DNA of 64,000 nt from RECM01 sp047921215 (GTDB lineage: Bacteria; Bacteroidota; Rhodothermia; Balneolales; Cyclonatronaceae), in assembly GCA_047921215.1 (NCBI GenBank), contig JBLRWO010000003.1, positions 120,748-184,747 on the forward strand, written 5' to 3'. Shown in pieces: positions 7,556-17,558 of the stretch. Made by a program: the position numbers and the translations under genes. Below the pieces are notes generated by a model. It had not been told where the DNA came from, searched no databases, and was given only the letters and a program-made list of their open reading frames with translations. Numbering within the stretch: the first letter of the stretch is position 1; each line of letters opens with the position of its first letter.

Positions 7556-10192
7556 ATGACCCAGCGAATCATAATACCCCTGTTCCTGTTATTTCTACTG
7601 CCGCTATCCACCTTACATGCCCAGAAGGGGCTCGATTATTATCTCCCTCAGGATGTGACCTATAATGCGGATATACCCACGCCACAGTCGGTTTTCGGGT
7701 TTGAGGTAGGCGAATGGCATGTACGTCACGACCTGCTCCGCGAATACATGGTGGCGGTTGCCGAAGCATCCGACCGTGTAACTATTACCGGGTTTGGCAG
7801 AACGTATGAGGGCCGGAAACAGGTGATGCTCACCATTACCTCGCCCCGGAATCAGGCCAACATTGAGCAAATTCGCGAACGACACCTTCAGTTAACCGAT
7901 CCGGCTCGTTCCGGAGAGCTTGATGTGGAGGCGATGCCTGCCGTAGTCTGGATGGGTTACAGCGTACACGGCAACGAGCCCAGCGGATCGAATGCCGCGC
8001 CCCTTGCCGCCTACTACTTCGCCGCCGCTCAGGGCCCGGAAATCGATGAAATACTCGACAACACAGTGATTCTGCTCGATCCTTCGATCAATCCCGACGG
8101 GCTCGACCGGTTTGCCTCCTGGGCGAATACGAACAAAAGTTTTCATCAGAATACCGATCCGAATACCCGCGAGCACCGCGAAAACTGGCCGGGTTCGCGC
8201 ACCAACCACTACTGGTTCGACCTGAACCGCGACTGGATGCCCATTCAGCACCCGTCAAGCCGCGGACGCATCGCCATGTACAACCACTGGATGCCCAATG
8301 TTCTCACCGATCACCATGAGATGGGAACCAACTCCACCTTTTTCTTTCAGCCCGGCATCCCTTCTAGGAACAACCCCCTCACTCCTGAGCGGAATTTCGA
8401 ACTCACTGGCAGGCTGTCCGAATACCACGCCGAATTCCTGAACGACATCGGCTCGCTCTACTATACCAAAGAGAGTTTCGACGATTTCTATCCCGGCAAG
8501 GGCTCCACCTACCCCGATCTTCGCGGAACCATCGGAATCCTGTTCGAGCAGGCCAGTTCACGAGGCCATCTGCAGGTCAGCGACAACGGCGAGGTGAGTT
8601 TCCCTTTTACCATCCGGAACCAGTTTCTCACTTCCCTTTCTACGGTAAAAGGCACTTACGACCTGCGTGTGGAGTTCAACACCTTCATGCGCGATTTTTA
8701 CCTGACAGCCATGGAAGAAGCTCGTCGCTCGGCCATCAAAGGGTATGTTTTCGGCGATGCACACGACCCGGCCCGCGTATTCCATCTGCTCGATATTCTG
8801 CGGGGCCACCAGATCGAAGTGTACAAGCTGGACCGTGAGGTAACCGCAGGCGGTCATCGCTTTGCGGCCGGCGAGGCATGGGTTGTGCCCACCGAACAGC
8901 CCCAGTATCGCCTGCTCACCAGCCTGCTCGAAAAACGAACCACTTTTACCGACAGCCTGTTCTACGACATCTCAACCTGGACACTCCCGCTCACGTTCAA
9001 CATCCCCTATGCCGAGCTGCGTGGCCGAGCCTGGAACAGCAACCTGATGGGCGAACGGCTCGACATACCCGAATTTCCGACGGGCATGTTCTACAACATC
9101 CCCGACCCCTATGCCTACGTTTTTGAATGGGACGGCTATTACGCCCCGCGTGCCCTGCACCGCCTGCTCGATAAAAACGTGCGCGTAAAAGTGGCCGCAC
9201 GGCCATTTGCTGCCGCTACCGTTAACGGACGGCACGACTTCACCTACGGTACCGTCATGGTGGCAACCGGCATCCAGGACGGAATCGGCCGTGCCGAACT
9301 TAATCGAATCATGCAGACCATTTCGGATGAGGATGCAATCGACGTCTACGCGCTGGAAACAGGGCTTTCACTGGATGGCATCGATCTGGGAAGCGGCAAT
9401 TTCAACAGCCTGCGCAAGCCGGATATGATGGTTGTGGTGGGCAACGGGGTCTCATCCGGGGAAGCCGGTGAAATCTGGCATCAGTACGATCAGCGCTACA
9501 ATATCCCCGTAAGTATGGTCGATGTCGATATATTCAACAGTGCTGATCTGGCCCGATATAACACCATTGTGATGGTAAACGGAAACTACAACCGGATCAG
9601 TTCCGGAACCATCGAGCGTCTCCGCAGATGGATTTCTTCCGGGGGCACGCTGATCGCCCAGAAAAGTGCGGTAACCTGGGCAGTCAATAACAATCTCGGT
9701 AAAGCTTCCTTCAAATCCTCCGATAACGGTTCCGGTGGCGACGATGAGGATAACGGGGAAGCCACGGCCGCCCCCAGACCTTACACAGATGCGGCCCTGA
9801 ACCGCGGTGCCCGGGTGATAGGCGGATCCATCTTTGAGGCACGCCTCGACCTCACACATCCACTCTCCTACGGTTATCGCAACGAACTGATAAGTGTTTT
9901 CCGCAACAGCACCATGATGATGGAAGCCCCCACAAGCCCGTACGCCGCCCCGCTGCGCTACACAACCGAACCGCTGCTCAGTGGATATATTTCAGCACAA
10001 AACCTGGACCGGCTCGGAGATACCTCCGGGATTATTGTGTCGGGTATCGGCTCCGGCCGTACCATACTCATGACCGATAACCCGCATTTCCGTGCTTTCT
10101 GGTTCGGTACCAACAAGCTGTTCGCGAATGCGGTCTTTTTCGGTCATACGATCAGCGGAATTACCCTGGAACGGGGGGGAACGGGGGAATAA
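7556..10192 (+). CDS. secreted M14-family zinc carboxypeptidase, large
   Basis: From ATG 7556 the 878-residue protein starts with a signal peptide (MTQRIIIPLFLLFLLPLSTL ending HAQ). The M14 catalytic set is in place: zinc ligands His138 and Glu141 in YSVHGNEPSG, the third ligand His at 253/254 in LTDHHEMGTN, a substrate-binding FDLNRDW, and the general base Glu331 in GILFEQASSRG. The C-terminal ~500 residues hold a GATase-like Rossmann segment (MVVVGNGVSSGEAGEIWHQY...RLRRWISSGGTLIAQ) commonly fused to such peptidases in this phylum. It should act in the periplasm or outside, releasing C-terminal residues from peptides. The frame is open 64 codons upstream, but the signal peptide fixes the start. 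It carries no sorting domain and is probably monocistronic. Confidence 0.9.
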   Translation: MTQRIIIPLFLLFLLPLSTLHAQKGLDYYLPQDVTYNADIPTPQSVFGFEVGEWHVRHDLLREYMVAVAEASDRVTITGFGRTYEGRKQVMLTITSPRNQANIEQIRERHLQLTDPARSGELDVEAMPAVVWMGYSVHGNEPSGSNAAPLAAYYFAAAQGPEIDEILDNTVILLDPSINPDGLDRFASWANTNKSFHQNTDPNTREHRENWPGSRTNHYWFDLNRDWMPIQHPSSRGRIAMYNHWMPNVLTDHHEMGTNSTFFFQPGIPSRNNPLTPERNFELTGRLSEYHAEFLNDIGSLYYTKESFDDFYPGKGSTYPDLRGTIGILFEQASSRGHLQVSDNGEVSFPFTIRNQFLTSLSTVKGTYDLRVEFNTFMRDFYLTAMEEARRSAIKGYVFGDAHDPARVFHLLDILRGHQIEVYKLDREVTAGGHRFAAGEAWVVPTEQPQYRLLTSLLEKRTTFTDSLFYDISTWTLPLTFNIPYAELRGRAWNSNLMGERLDIPEFPTGMFYNIPDPYAYVFEWDGYYAPRALHRLLDKNVRVKVAARPFAAATVNGRHDFTYGTVMVATGIQDGIGRAELNRIMQTISDEDAIDVYALETGLSLDGIDLGSGNFNSLRKPDMMVVVGNGVSSGEAGEIWHQYDQRYNIPVSMVDVDIFNSADLARYNTIVMVNGNYNRISSGTIERLRRWISSGGTLIAQKSAVTWAVNNNLGKASFKSSDNGSGGDDEDNGEATAAPRPYTDAALNRGARVIGGSIFEARLDLTHPLSYGYRNELISVFRNSTMMMEAPTSPYAAPLRYTTEPLLSGYISAQNLDRLGDTSGIIVSGIGSGRTILMTDNPHFRAFWFGTNKLFANAVFFGHTISGITLERGGTGE

Positions 10193-10193
10193 A

Positions 10194-10249
10194 AGAACAG
10201 TTGAACAATCGAACATTCGAACAGTTGACCATTCGAACATTCGAACGTT
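10194..10249 (+). repeat. degenerate ~10-bp tandem repeat split by the insertion element
   Basis: Units such as GAACAGTT, GAACAATC, GAACATTC, GACCATTC and GAACATTC follow one another directly after the peptidase stop. The same motif (TTGAACATTCGACC) continues on the far side of the insertion element at 12151-12164, so the tract was continuous before insertion. Confidence 0.7.
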
Positions 10250-12145
10250 GAGCGCACTCCGAAAAGTCGATCTAATTGAGTTTTATTTTGGGCTAAATTA
10301 TGGAATAATAAATGGATAATCTCGTACTCTTTTTGTATATTTATGTGCATAATTAACAATTAGATACAATGTTTAAAAAAGCTCCAAAACATCCTCAAGG
10401 TGACCTGCTTAGTTCAGCCGATCAGCACCTAGACACTCGTCGTCAGAAAGTCCTGCATGATCCTAATGGCTGGCAGAACACGTTTTATCGGGAAATCTTC
10501 CTCAATATAAACGAATCGATTTTCAAACCCATTTATGATGAGCGCATGGGGGCTCCGAATGCTCCGGTGAATCAATTGGTGGCCATGATAATTCTAAAAG
10601 ATGGAATGGGATTGAGCGATGAACAGCTTTTTGAGGCCTGTCGCTTCCATATGCTCTACCGTCATGCTCTGGGGTGCATCAATCTAAGTGATCGGATTCC
10701 AACCGAATCCACCTATTACAAGTTTCGAAGGGCAGTAGAAACCTACCAGCGTGAGCACCAGGTCGATTTGTTTGGCAACGTTTTTAGTGCCATAACCTCT
10801 GATCAGATCATTCGGTTTAACCTCTCAGGGAAACAAATTCGAATGGACAGTAAACTCATTGGAAGTAATATTGCCTCTTATTCGCGCTTTGAGCTGGTTC
10901 ATGCTACAATGATGAAGTTTTACGCCAGTCTGAACGACAAAGCTGTAAAGCGTATGCCAGCTACATTGGCTCAGCAGATGGCTGAGATGACCAAAGAGAA
11001 TGCCGACTCGCTGGTGTATCACAGCAATACCGAACAGATAAAAGGCAAACTGGGTGATCTTGGACGGGGTATGTACCAACTTCTGGCGTGTTACACAAGG
11101 ACTGACAGTAATCACTATGAGCTACTTGAGCGCGTGTTTAACGAACAATTTGCTGTTGAATCAGATCAGGACGATGCAGACTCTGATTCTACGAGCGACA
11201 AAAAGAATGTAATCGCCCGTCCGGGCGATGAGATTAGCTCCGACAGTGTGCAGTCGCCCTTTGACCCGGACTGCGGTTATCGCATAAAAGCCGGCAAATC
11301 GACCAAGGGCTATAGCGTGAATCTAACCGAGACGATCGATGAAGATGAACTCAACCTCATTACCGATATACAGCTCGAACCGGCTCATTGTAGCGATGCC
11401 AGTTTTGTAGAACCCTCCATTGTCCAAACCCAAAAACGTCTCGGTCATTCCGTAGATATCTGTTACGCCGATGGAGCCTTCAACCGAAGCCTAGAACAAG
11501 AGAACAAAGACAATAGTGGTGGTGATGGCATCGGCCATGTGGAAATGGTACTCAGTGGCATTCAGGGTCCTGCCTCCCGATTTGAGCTTCACCAGACCAA
11601 AGATGGACTACAAGTAACAGACACCCAAACGGGCCGAATCCATCAGGCCACTGCTGTGTGCCAAAGAAATCCTGAGGCTGAGCCCAAATGGCGTATCATC
11701 GGTGAAAACGGTATCTACCGCTACTTTGGTCAGTGTGAAATTCGAGCCTGCGAACAGCGGCGATTGCTCAAAGATAAAGACTATTTGGAACGAACCCGTA
11801 AGCGTAATAATGTGGAGGCCAGTATTTATCATCTCACCCACACTCTCAAAGGAGCAAAGACCGTCTATCGCGGACTTATTCGCACCAAAATATGGTCTTG
11901 GGCCAGAGCATTGTGGGTCAACATACGCAGAATTGAACGCTACCTGATAGATCAAGCAGTATTAACGAACCAATATGCAACAGAATGAGAACATAAACCT
12001 GGAAAACAGAGGATATACATGTCTGAAATGGTTGCTACAAGAAAAAAATCAAACCCTCAGAAAATTTTCATAATTGTTTCCCGATAGCACCCAATTTGTC
12101 TACTCCTATCGTCAAATTCCCAAATAGAGTTCTCGGAATGGGCTC
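10250..12145 (+). mobile_element. IS1182-family insertion sequence, intact-looking
   Basis: Imperfect terminal inverted repeats bound the element: left GAGCGCACTCCGAAAAGTC (from 10250) against the reverse complement of the right end, GAGCCCATTCCGAGAACTC (to 12145), 15 of 19 matching. Outside both ends lies the palindromic hexamer AACGTT (10244-10249 and 12146-12151), a likely target duplication. Because AACGTT runs directly into GAG on each side, the element could also be drawn three bases longer at each end. Length is about 1.9 kb, normal for the family, with one transposase gene in the middle. Confidence 0.8.
10369..11988 (+). CDS. IS1182-family DDE transposase
   Basis: The 539-residue protein has the N-terminal transposase domain (DUF772-like; QLVAMIILKDGMGLSDEQLFE and DRIPTESTYYKFRRAV) followed by an RNase-H-like catalytic core. 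Likely acidic residues are Asp in QIRMDSKLIGSN, Asp in DICYADGAFN, and the final Glu in RKRNNVEASIYHL. It is full length with no frameshift, so it may be active. A TA-rich leader (10290-10368) inside the left end probably carries its promoter. Codon use is more AT-rich than the flanking genes, consistent with recent arrival. It catalyses cut-and-paste movement of the surrounding ~1.9-kb element. Confidence 0.92.
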   Translation: MFKKAPKHPQGDLLSSADQHLDTRRQKVLHDPNGWQNTFYREIFLNINESIFKPIYDERMGAPNAPVNQLVAMIILKDGMGLSDEQLFEACRFHMLYRHALGCINLSDRIPTESTYYKFRRAVETYQREHQVDLFGNVFSAITSDQIIRFNLSGKQIRMDSKLIGSNIASYSRFELVHATMMKFYASLNDKAVKRMPATLAQQMAEMTKENADSLVYHSNTEQIKGKLGDLGRGMYQLLACYTRTDSNHYELLERVFNEQFAVESDQDDADSDSTSDKKNVIARPGDEISSDSVQSPFDPDCGYRIKAGKSTKGYSVNLTETIDEDELNLITDIQLEPAHCSDASFVEPSIVQTQKRLGHSVDICYADGAFNRSLEQENKDNSGGDGIGHVEMVLSGIQGPASRFELHQTKDGLQVTDTQTGRIHQATAVCQRNPEAEPKWRIIGENGIYRYFGQCEIRACEQRRLLKDKDYLERTRKRNNVEASIYHLTHTLKGAKTVYRGLIRTKIWSWARALWVNIRRIERYLIDQAVLTNQYATE

Positions 12146-12240
12146 AACGTTTGAACATTCGACCAACAGAATTTCGAAGTGATTTTTTGTTATACAGGTG
12201 AAAATAGCGGAATTAATTGCTGCCGGTAACAAGTAGCTCA

Positions 12241-12271
12241 ACACCTCCGGCTGTATCGCTGAGGGAGGTGT
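12241..12271 (-). terminator. hairpin after the CotH gene, possible terminator
   Basis: ACACCTCC (12241-12248) pairs with GGAGGTGT (12264-12271) across a 15-nt loop, 23 bp beyond the stop of the minus-strand gene ending at 12294. There is no clear U-run after the stem on the minus strand, so termination efficiency is doubtful. Confidence 0.4.
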
Positions 12272-12293
12272 GTGGGTTCTGGTTTACTACTGA

Positions 12294-15200
12294 TTATTTC
12301 ACAAGTACCATGTTTCTGGTACGCCGGTGTTCTGTACCGTTCGTGAGTACTGCCCGGATCTGGTAAAAGTAGATGCCGCTCGACAGGCGAGATGCATCGA
12401 ACCGGATATCGTAGCGTCCCTCACTGTACTGGCCAACGGCAATCAGGGCAACTTCACGGCCAATTCCGTCATAAACAGCCAGCCTTACTGTTGCCGGTTC
12501 CGGCAGCATAAAGGTAATGACCGTTGCCGGGTTGAACGGATTCGGATAGTTCTGTTCAAGCCTGAACTCACGCGGTGATCCGGCCGGTTCGTCACGGTAG
12601 GATGTGCCTGGTGTGGCCGTTACCACAATATTATCCAGCCGAAGTTCATCGCGGGCCCCGCTCTCTGTGCTCAGGCGTTCGCCGGTGAAATAGTATTTCC
12701 AGCGCAGCTGCACGTAGGGTTGATCAAGGGTCTCCTGCGGCAGATGTACGGATTCAAAACGCTGCTCATGACCGGTAACAGCACTCCGCATGTACTCCAC
12801 AGGTTCGCCATCTGAACCGGTAACATCCGTAAAGTCTCCATCGGTGCCAACCCGGTACTGCAGCCTGATCGCATAAACCCGGCTCGCCGGGACCACTGTT
12901 GATCCGGTCCAGCTTATACGTGCCTGTTCGGAAGTACGGGTATCGAGAGCGAGTACCGCGGCACCCAGATCGCGGCCGCGGCCGGTATTGATGAAACTGA
13001 CCCCGCCCTCACCCAGGCCGTTTATGCGGGTACGCCGGGTATTGTTATACGGGAATCCACGTGTGGGGAGATCATCTGCATTGTAATCACTTTCCGGAAT
13101 GTTGTATGGTTCCGTCATCATATCGTTGAGCCCCGGATCGTCCATGGCGCTCTGCTGAAAGACCATATTCGTGGGGAAGGAACCTTCGGGTTCATCCGGG
13201 CTCCAGAATCCGAAGATATAATCATCCTCCGACAATTTATGTGGAAGCGGATGCATCGGGTCAGCAGGCACGGTATCGTCGACCTCAAAAACGGGAACCA
13301 GATTCACATCCCCGATCAATGTAATCGTAATGGAGGCCTCCGTTGCGTCAATATCGCCGTTCCACTCCACAAACCGGTAACCGTATTTGGGGATGGCCGA
13401 AAGTGTAACGGGTATTCCCCGGAAATACCGACCCTGCCAGTTCGCAAAATCATCACCGATGCCCGGCGTTTCCGGATCGATCAGAATGGTGTTCACCTGA
13501 ACCCGTCCGGCCTGATCATCGGTCAGATTGATGGTCAGATCGGCTTCGCCGGCCAGCAAAAATTGCTGCCGTATATACTGCCGCAGAAACCCCTCGCGCT
13601 GTGACCCGTAATCACGCATCCGGTCCACCTCCGTCATCCAGTCTGTTTTCGTTAGCGGACGGCCCCAGCGGCTGATATGTTCATCCATTTCCGGATCAAG
13701 CAAGCCTGCAAAGCGCTCGATTTCCGACAGCACATGATCCGCAGAAAAGGCGGTATTGAGCATATCAGCAAACCGGTTTATAAAACCGTTCCGGAAACCC
13801 TGGTTCGTCATCAGTTGCCTGAAGATATTGGTAGACCATGCAGGATTGGGCCAGTCGGGTCCGTCTTCCTGAAGGGCAAAAGCCAGCGTGTTATGCGCCG
13901 GACCGGATTCGTTTCCGGTTACGTAGAAAAAGTTGAGCCAGAACCCGAAATCGGTATCAAAAATCATCCATCGCCAGCGCCCGTCGTGACCATAGCGATT
14001 GTCGGGGTTATAGGGTACATTTTTGCGCCAGTAGAGCTGGTGGTTTCCGGGCCAGTCTGTGTTGCCAAAGAAGATATTGGCCATAAAATGATCACGGAAG
14101 TTCTCCGTATCTATATAGGTACGGACGTTTTCAAAGTTGATCTGCTGAACCATGGGATTGTTCGGATTGGAGATGAAATCCCACATCTCTTCGAAATGAT
14201 CGAGTCCTGTCGGATCGCCACGGTCAAAAATACGGTTGTTTTCGGCCATGGTCATTTCGTGCTCTTCCACCCCGTAGTGCGTCGAGAGGTAGTGATCGTC
14301 GAGGCGGTCCCTTATCCAGTGGATGCCCCAGTACTCGCCGTTCAGGAATACAATGGCCGGACGGGCATCCTGAATATCAAGCCGTGTACTCCCCTTGAGC
14401 AGCGACTGCATGAAGGCATCCCGGAAAACCGACTCGCTCCAGTCGTTTCCTGAGTTGCGAAGCAGAAAGCGCTTGTAACGATCAACCGGCTTGCCGGGGA
14501 ACAGGGGATATTCGAACCAGGACGTACCGTACTCCTCCCTTGCGTACAGGCGCAGGCTTTTACGGGGCCGGCTGCGGGTGGTGCCACCATGAATGCGTGC
14601 ACCGGCCCCCTGTGAAAACGCAAGCGATCCGTCGCTTTCCCAGAATTCGATATGCACCGGGCGCTCCCATTCCGGCCCGCGCTGAAACATGTTGTTATAG
14701 TTGCCAGGCACATAGATTCCTTTTTCCGCATCAAAGAAGTCGGCCGGATCGGCTGAGATGGAGAACACGGGAAAATCATACCGGGCGCCACCCTCCGGCC
14801 ATACAAAATAGGACCGGGTTACGACCTCTCCGGACCTTGCTCCGCTACGCAATGCTCTTGCACGGATTACACTGCCTTTGGCAACCGGGCCACCGGGCTC
14901 CCGCCAGGCTTCCCTGAAGGTAACGTCGTCAGGACTATCGGGCTCCATGAAATTGGTCGGGATCATCGAAATACCGTTGGGCTCCGCCGACCGGTCGGTA
15001 ATGGTTATCGGCACCGTATACTCGATTGCGTTCTCGTCAGGCTCTGACCCGTCGGTAGTATAGACAATGCGTACATTTTCGCCGGAAGAACCAAGCGTCA
15101 GCGTGATGTCGGAAGTATAGAACCCACCCTGGTGTGAAAAAACAACGGGACCAAGCAGGTCTGTAAATCCGGATCCTGTATTGGGTTCCCCGGGCGTTGG

Positions 15201-15695
15201 AACCTCGAAAAAGAGCCAGTCGCCGGTGCCATCAGGCTGCCGGCCCAGCGAGATATCGGCGGGAAGAGTTACCGGGTTCAGCATGTCAATTCGGCTTCCA
15301 TCCGGAGCGGTGATCAATACTTCCTCACCCGATGCACTGATGGCAAAATTGGTATGAAGAGGTTCACCCGGCAAGCGTCTGTCTTTGTTCGAGGCCCAGA
15401 TCAACAGAAACTCACCGGAACCAACGGTTACCTCCGGAAACACCCATTTGAAGGGCAGCAGTTCATCATCCGACAATCCGTAACCGGCAAGGTTAACGGG
15501 ATCGTTACCCTGGTTAAACAATTCGACCCAGTCGGAAAAATCCCCGTCGTTATCGGTTATGGTAATCGTGTTTGATGCCATTATTTCGTTGAGCACAACC
15601 TGGCGTGCAGCAACCGGATGTGCTGAAACAATGATAACAATAAAGATGAGCAAGGTTTTCAGAAAAACACGGTGCCTGATCATGTAATACCTCAC
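12294..15695 (-). CDS. secreted lamin-tail / CotH-kinase-fold protein with type IX sorting domain
   Basis: The 1133-residue protein has a signal peptide ending AHPVAARQ. A lamin-tail domain follows (LNEIMASN, DWVELFNQGNDPVNLAGYGLS, ~30-125), then a chitobiase C-terminal-like domain (YTTDGSEPDENA), and a CotH kinase-fold region (~330-640: ARIHGGTTRSRPRKSLRLYA, NGEYWGIHWIRDRLDD, RWMIFDTDFGFW). A bacterial-repeat-like domain follows, and the protein ends in a sorting domain FRLEQNYPNPFNPATVITF with SSGIYFYQI before the terminal lysine. CotH proteins are atypical secreted kinases in spore formers; here DRLDD and DTDFGF would be catalytic-loop and metal-binding equivalents. The protein should be exported by Sec and released or anchored by the type IX system. 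The role is unknown: candidate surface phosphorylation or adhesion. Confidence 0.88.
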   Translation of the reverse strand: MRYYMIRHRVFLKTLLIFIVIIVSAHPVAARQVVLNEIMASNTITITDNDGDFSDWVELFNQGNDPVNLAGYGLSDDELLPFKWVFPEVTVGSGEFLLIWASNKDRRLPGEPLHTNFAISASGEEVLITAPDGSRIDMLNPVTLPADISLGRQPDGTGDWLFFEVPTPGEPNTGSGFTDLLGPVVFSHQGGFYTSDITLTLGSSGENVRIVYTTDGSEPDENAIEYTVPITITDRSAEPNGISMIPTNFMEPDSPDDVTFREAWREPGGPVAKGSVIRARALRSGARSGEVVTRSYFVWPEGGARYDFPVFSISADPADFFDAEKGIYVPGNYNNMFQRGPEWERPVHIEFWESDGSLAFSQGAGARIHGGTTRSRPRKSLRLYAREEYGTSWFEYPLFPGKPVDRYKRFLLRNSGNDWSESVFRDAFMQSLLKGSTRLDIQDARPAIVFLNGEYWGIHWIRDRLDDHYLSTHYGVEEHEMTMAENNRIFDRGDPTGLDHFEEMWDFISNPNNPMVQQINFENVRTYIDTENFRDHFMANIFFGNTDWPGNHQLYWRKNVPYNPDNRYGHDGRWRWMIFDTDFGFWLNFFYVTGNESGPAHNTLAFALQEDGPDWPNPAWSTNIFRQLMTNQGFRNGFINRFADMLNTAFSADHVLSEIERFAGLLDPEMDEHISRWGRPLTKTDWMTEVDRMRDYGSQREGFLRQYIRQQFLLAGEADLTINLTDDQAGRVQVNTILIDPETPGIGDDFANWQGRYFRGIPVTLSAIPKYGYRFVEWNGDIDATEASITITLIGDVNLVPVFEVDDTVPADPMHPLPHKLSEDDYIFGFWSPDEPEGSFPTNMVFQQSAMDDPGLNDMMTEPYNIPESDYNADDLPTRGFPYNNTRRTRINGLGEGGVSFINTGRGRDLGAAVLALDTRTSEQARISWTGSTVVPASRVYAIRLQYRVGTDGDFTDVTGSDGEPVEYMRSAVTGHEQRFESVHLPQETLDQPYVQLRWKYYFTGERLSTESGARDELRLDNIVVTATPGTSYRDEPAGSPREFRLEQNYPNPFNPATVITFMLPEPATVRLAVYDGIGREVALIAVGQYSEGRYDIRFDASRLSSGIYFYQIRAVLTNGTEHRRTRNMVLVK

Positions 15696-15929
15696 TGGAA
15701 CGTATGATTCAGTTTAAAGTAAAGAAGCAGTTGACACAACCCTCCAAATAAATATCTGCATCAAGCCATACACAAGCTGAAATCTGTCCGGAATCCGGCA
15801 GTGCAGATCGGATACTGAGGACAAAAGCCGATCATCCCACGGCAATATTCAAATTTTTCGAAGTATAATGTACTAAAAAATAGTGGCCGAAAAAGCTTTC
15901 CGGCCGCCCGGCCTGTTTGTCCGATGTAT

Positions 15930-17489
15930 TCACCCCGCAGTAACGGCGACGCCGCCACGACGCGGGTCACCGGCCCCGATAAAATTTTTGCCCGACCGGC
16001 CGGCAACATGAACACCGCCAAAGAAGAGATTTTTACCGTTCCAGACTTTGTGAACGGGATACTCCCGGAGCAGATCATCCAGATCAGCTGCTGAAAAACC
16101 ATTTTCGGCAGACAGTAACCCGTTTTCATAGTGGATACGTGGATGGTTCACGGCCTCCACTGGCGCCATTCCGCGATCGGTCAGGTTCAGTATTACCTGC
16201 AGAATAGCTGTTCTGAGGCGGTTGGAGCCGCCCGATCCAAGTGCAACGCTGCGGTTATCCGGCATCAGCAGTATTGATGGGGCCATCATGGAGGTCATCC
16301 TCCGGTTACAAGCCCATTTATCGAAACCGCCCGGGTTCAGGTCCTCTTCGCCAAGCATATTATTGAGCATAACGCCGGTTCCGGGTACAACGAGGCCGGA
16401 ACCCTCGCCGTTGCTGGCCGAAAGGGCTGCCATATTCCCATCCCGGTCGATAATGCTGATCTGGGTGGTGCCCCGGCTGAACCGCGGATTGTTTCTGATC
16501 TGTTCCCGGTAGACCTTCAGCAAACGGGAATCCAGCAGGCCGGCCGACGGGTGTCCGTTTTCTGATCCGGATGCATCATCGATGCGGGCACGGTCCGTCA
16601 TTTCCTGAATACCGGCCAGCAGATGAAGCCAGTCTCCGTTTCCCGCAGTTCTTGATCGCGTATTTGCGGGAATCTCCTCAAGCAGTTTTAATGCAAAAGC
16701 GATGAGCATACCACCCGAACTGGGAGCTGGATTGGTAAGTATATGATTGTCGCGATAGGTTACTTCCAGCGGTTCGCGCCGTGTTACCTCATATTGGTCC
16801 AGATCATCAGCAGATAGATGGCTGCCATGCTCCGAACAGACACGGCTGATCTTTTTGGCAAGTTCGCCCCTGTAAAACAGGTCTTCACCTTCATGTGCCA
16901 GGGCCTCAATAGTTTCGGCAAGTTCCGGTTGCCGGAACCATTCACCCTCTTTGATCAGGCCCTTACCACCCGGACTGCCATAAATCGCAACTGCGCCTGG
17001 GGTAGCCACATAAATTGGCTTGATTATCTCCAGGATATAGGCCTGGAAATGGTTCATTTTCACCCCGTTTCTGCCCATATCCATGGCGGGCTGTGCCAGC
17101 TCATCCATCGGCATGGTGCACAGGTCGCGGTGTATGGCAAACAGGCCTTTTACGGTGCCGGGAGTGGCCACTGAACCTGCACCAATATGGAACTCCTGCA
17201 CTGTTTCACCGAAGTTTCCTGTAATGGGATAGAATTCTACATCCCCTTTACGTTTGCGCAAGGGTGTCTGCACAAAGAAGTCGTAGAGTATATTCCGTCT
17301 GCCGGATGTCCGAGCCAGCAAAAATCCTCCGCCCGCCAGCGATGCCAGTACCGGTTCGGCAATACAGGCGGCAAGATGGGCAGCAACGGCCGCATCGAAG
17401 GCATTTCCTCCCTCATCCAGAATCATTTGTGCAGCCAGTGCCGTCTGTTCATGTCCGGCTGCAATCACACCACCTTTACGATTTGCCAT
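15930..17489 (-). CDS. gamma-glutamyltransferase family protein, apparently without signal peptide
   Basis: The 519-residue protein matches the gamma-glutamyltranspeptidase fold: VIAAGHEQTALAAQMILDEG and GNAFDAAVAAHLA at the start, the autocleavage/nucleophile Thr in RGTTQISIIDRDGNM, and the small-subunit signatures GSGLVVPGTGVMLNNML and VALGSGGSNRLRTAILQ. These enzymes hydrolyse or transfer gamma-glutamyl groups, for example from glutathione. Most are periplasmic, but this one starts MANRKGGVIAAGHE directly at the domain with no leader, so it is predicted cytoplasmic. It lies 69 bp downstream of the PrsW gene on the same strand and may be co-transcribed with it. A second, exported homologue is at 31005. 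Confidence 0.87.
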   Translation of the reverse strand: MANRKGGVIAAGHEQTALAAQMILDEGGNAFDAAVAAHLAACIAEPVLASLAGGGFLLARTSGRRNILYDFFVQTPLRKRKGDVEFYPITGNFGETVQEFHIGAGSVATPGTVKGLFAIHRDLCTMPMDELAQPAMDMGRNGVKMNHFQAYILEIIKPIYVATPGAVAIYGSPGGKGLIKEGEWFRQPELAETIEALAHEGEDLFYRGELAKKISRVCSEHGSHLSADDLDQYEVTRREPLEVTYRDNHILTNPAPSSGGMLIAFALKLLEEIPANTRSRTAGNGDWLHLLAGIQEMTDRARIDDASGSENGHPSAGLLDSRLLKVYREQIRNNPRFSRGTTQISIIDRDGNMAALSASNGEGSGLVVPGTGVMLNNMLGEEDLNPGGFDKWACNRRMTSMMAPSILLMPDNRSVALGSGGSNRLRTAILQVILNLTDRGMAPVEAVNHPRIHYENGLLSAENGFSAADLDDLLREYPVHKVWNGKNLFFGGVHVAGRSGKNFIGAGDPRRGGVAVTAG

Positions 17490-17558
17490 GTTTCAACGTT
17501 CTCATATACGGAAGTATCACATTGTTCGATGTCAGCTAAAATAAACAATCTCCGGTTA

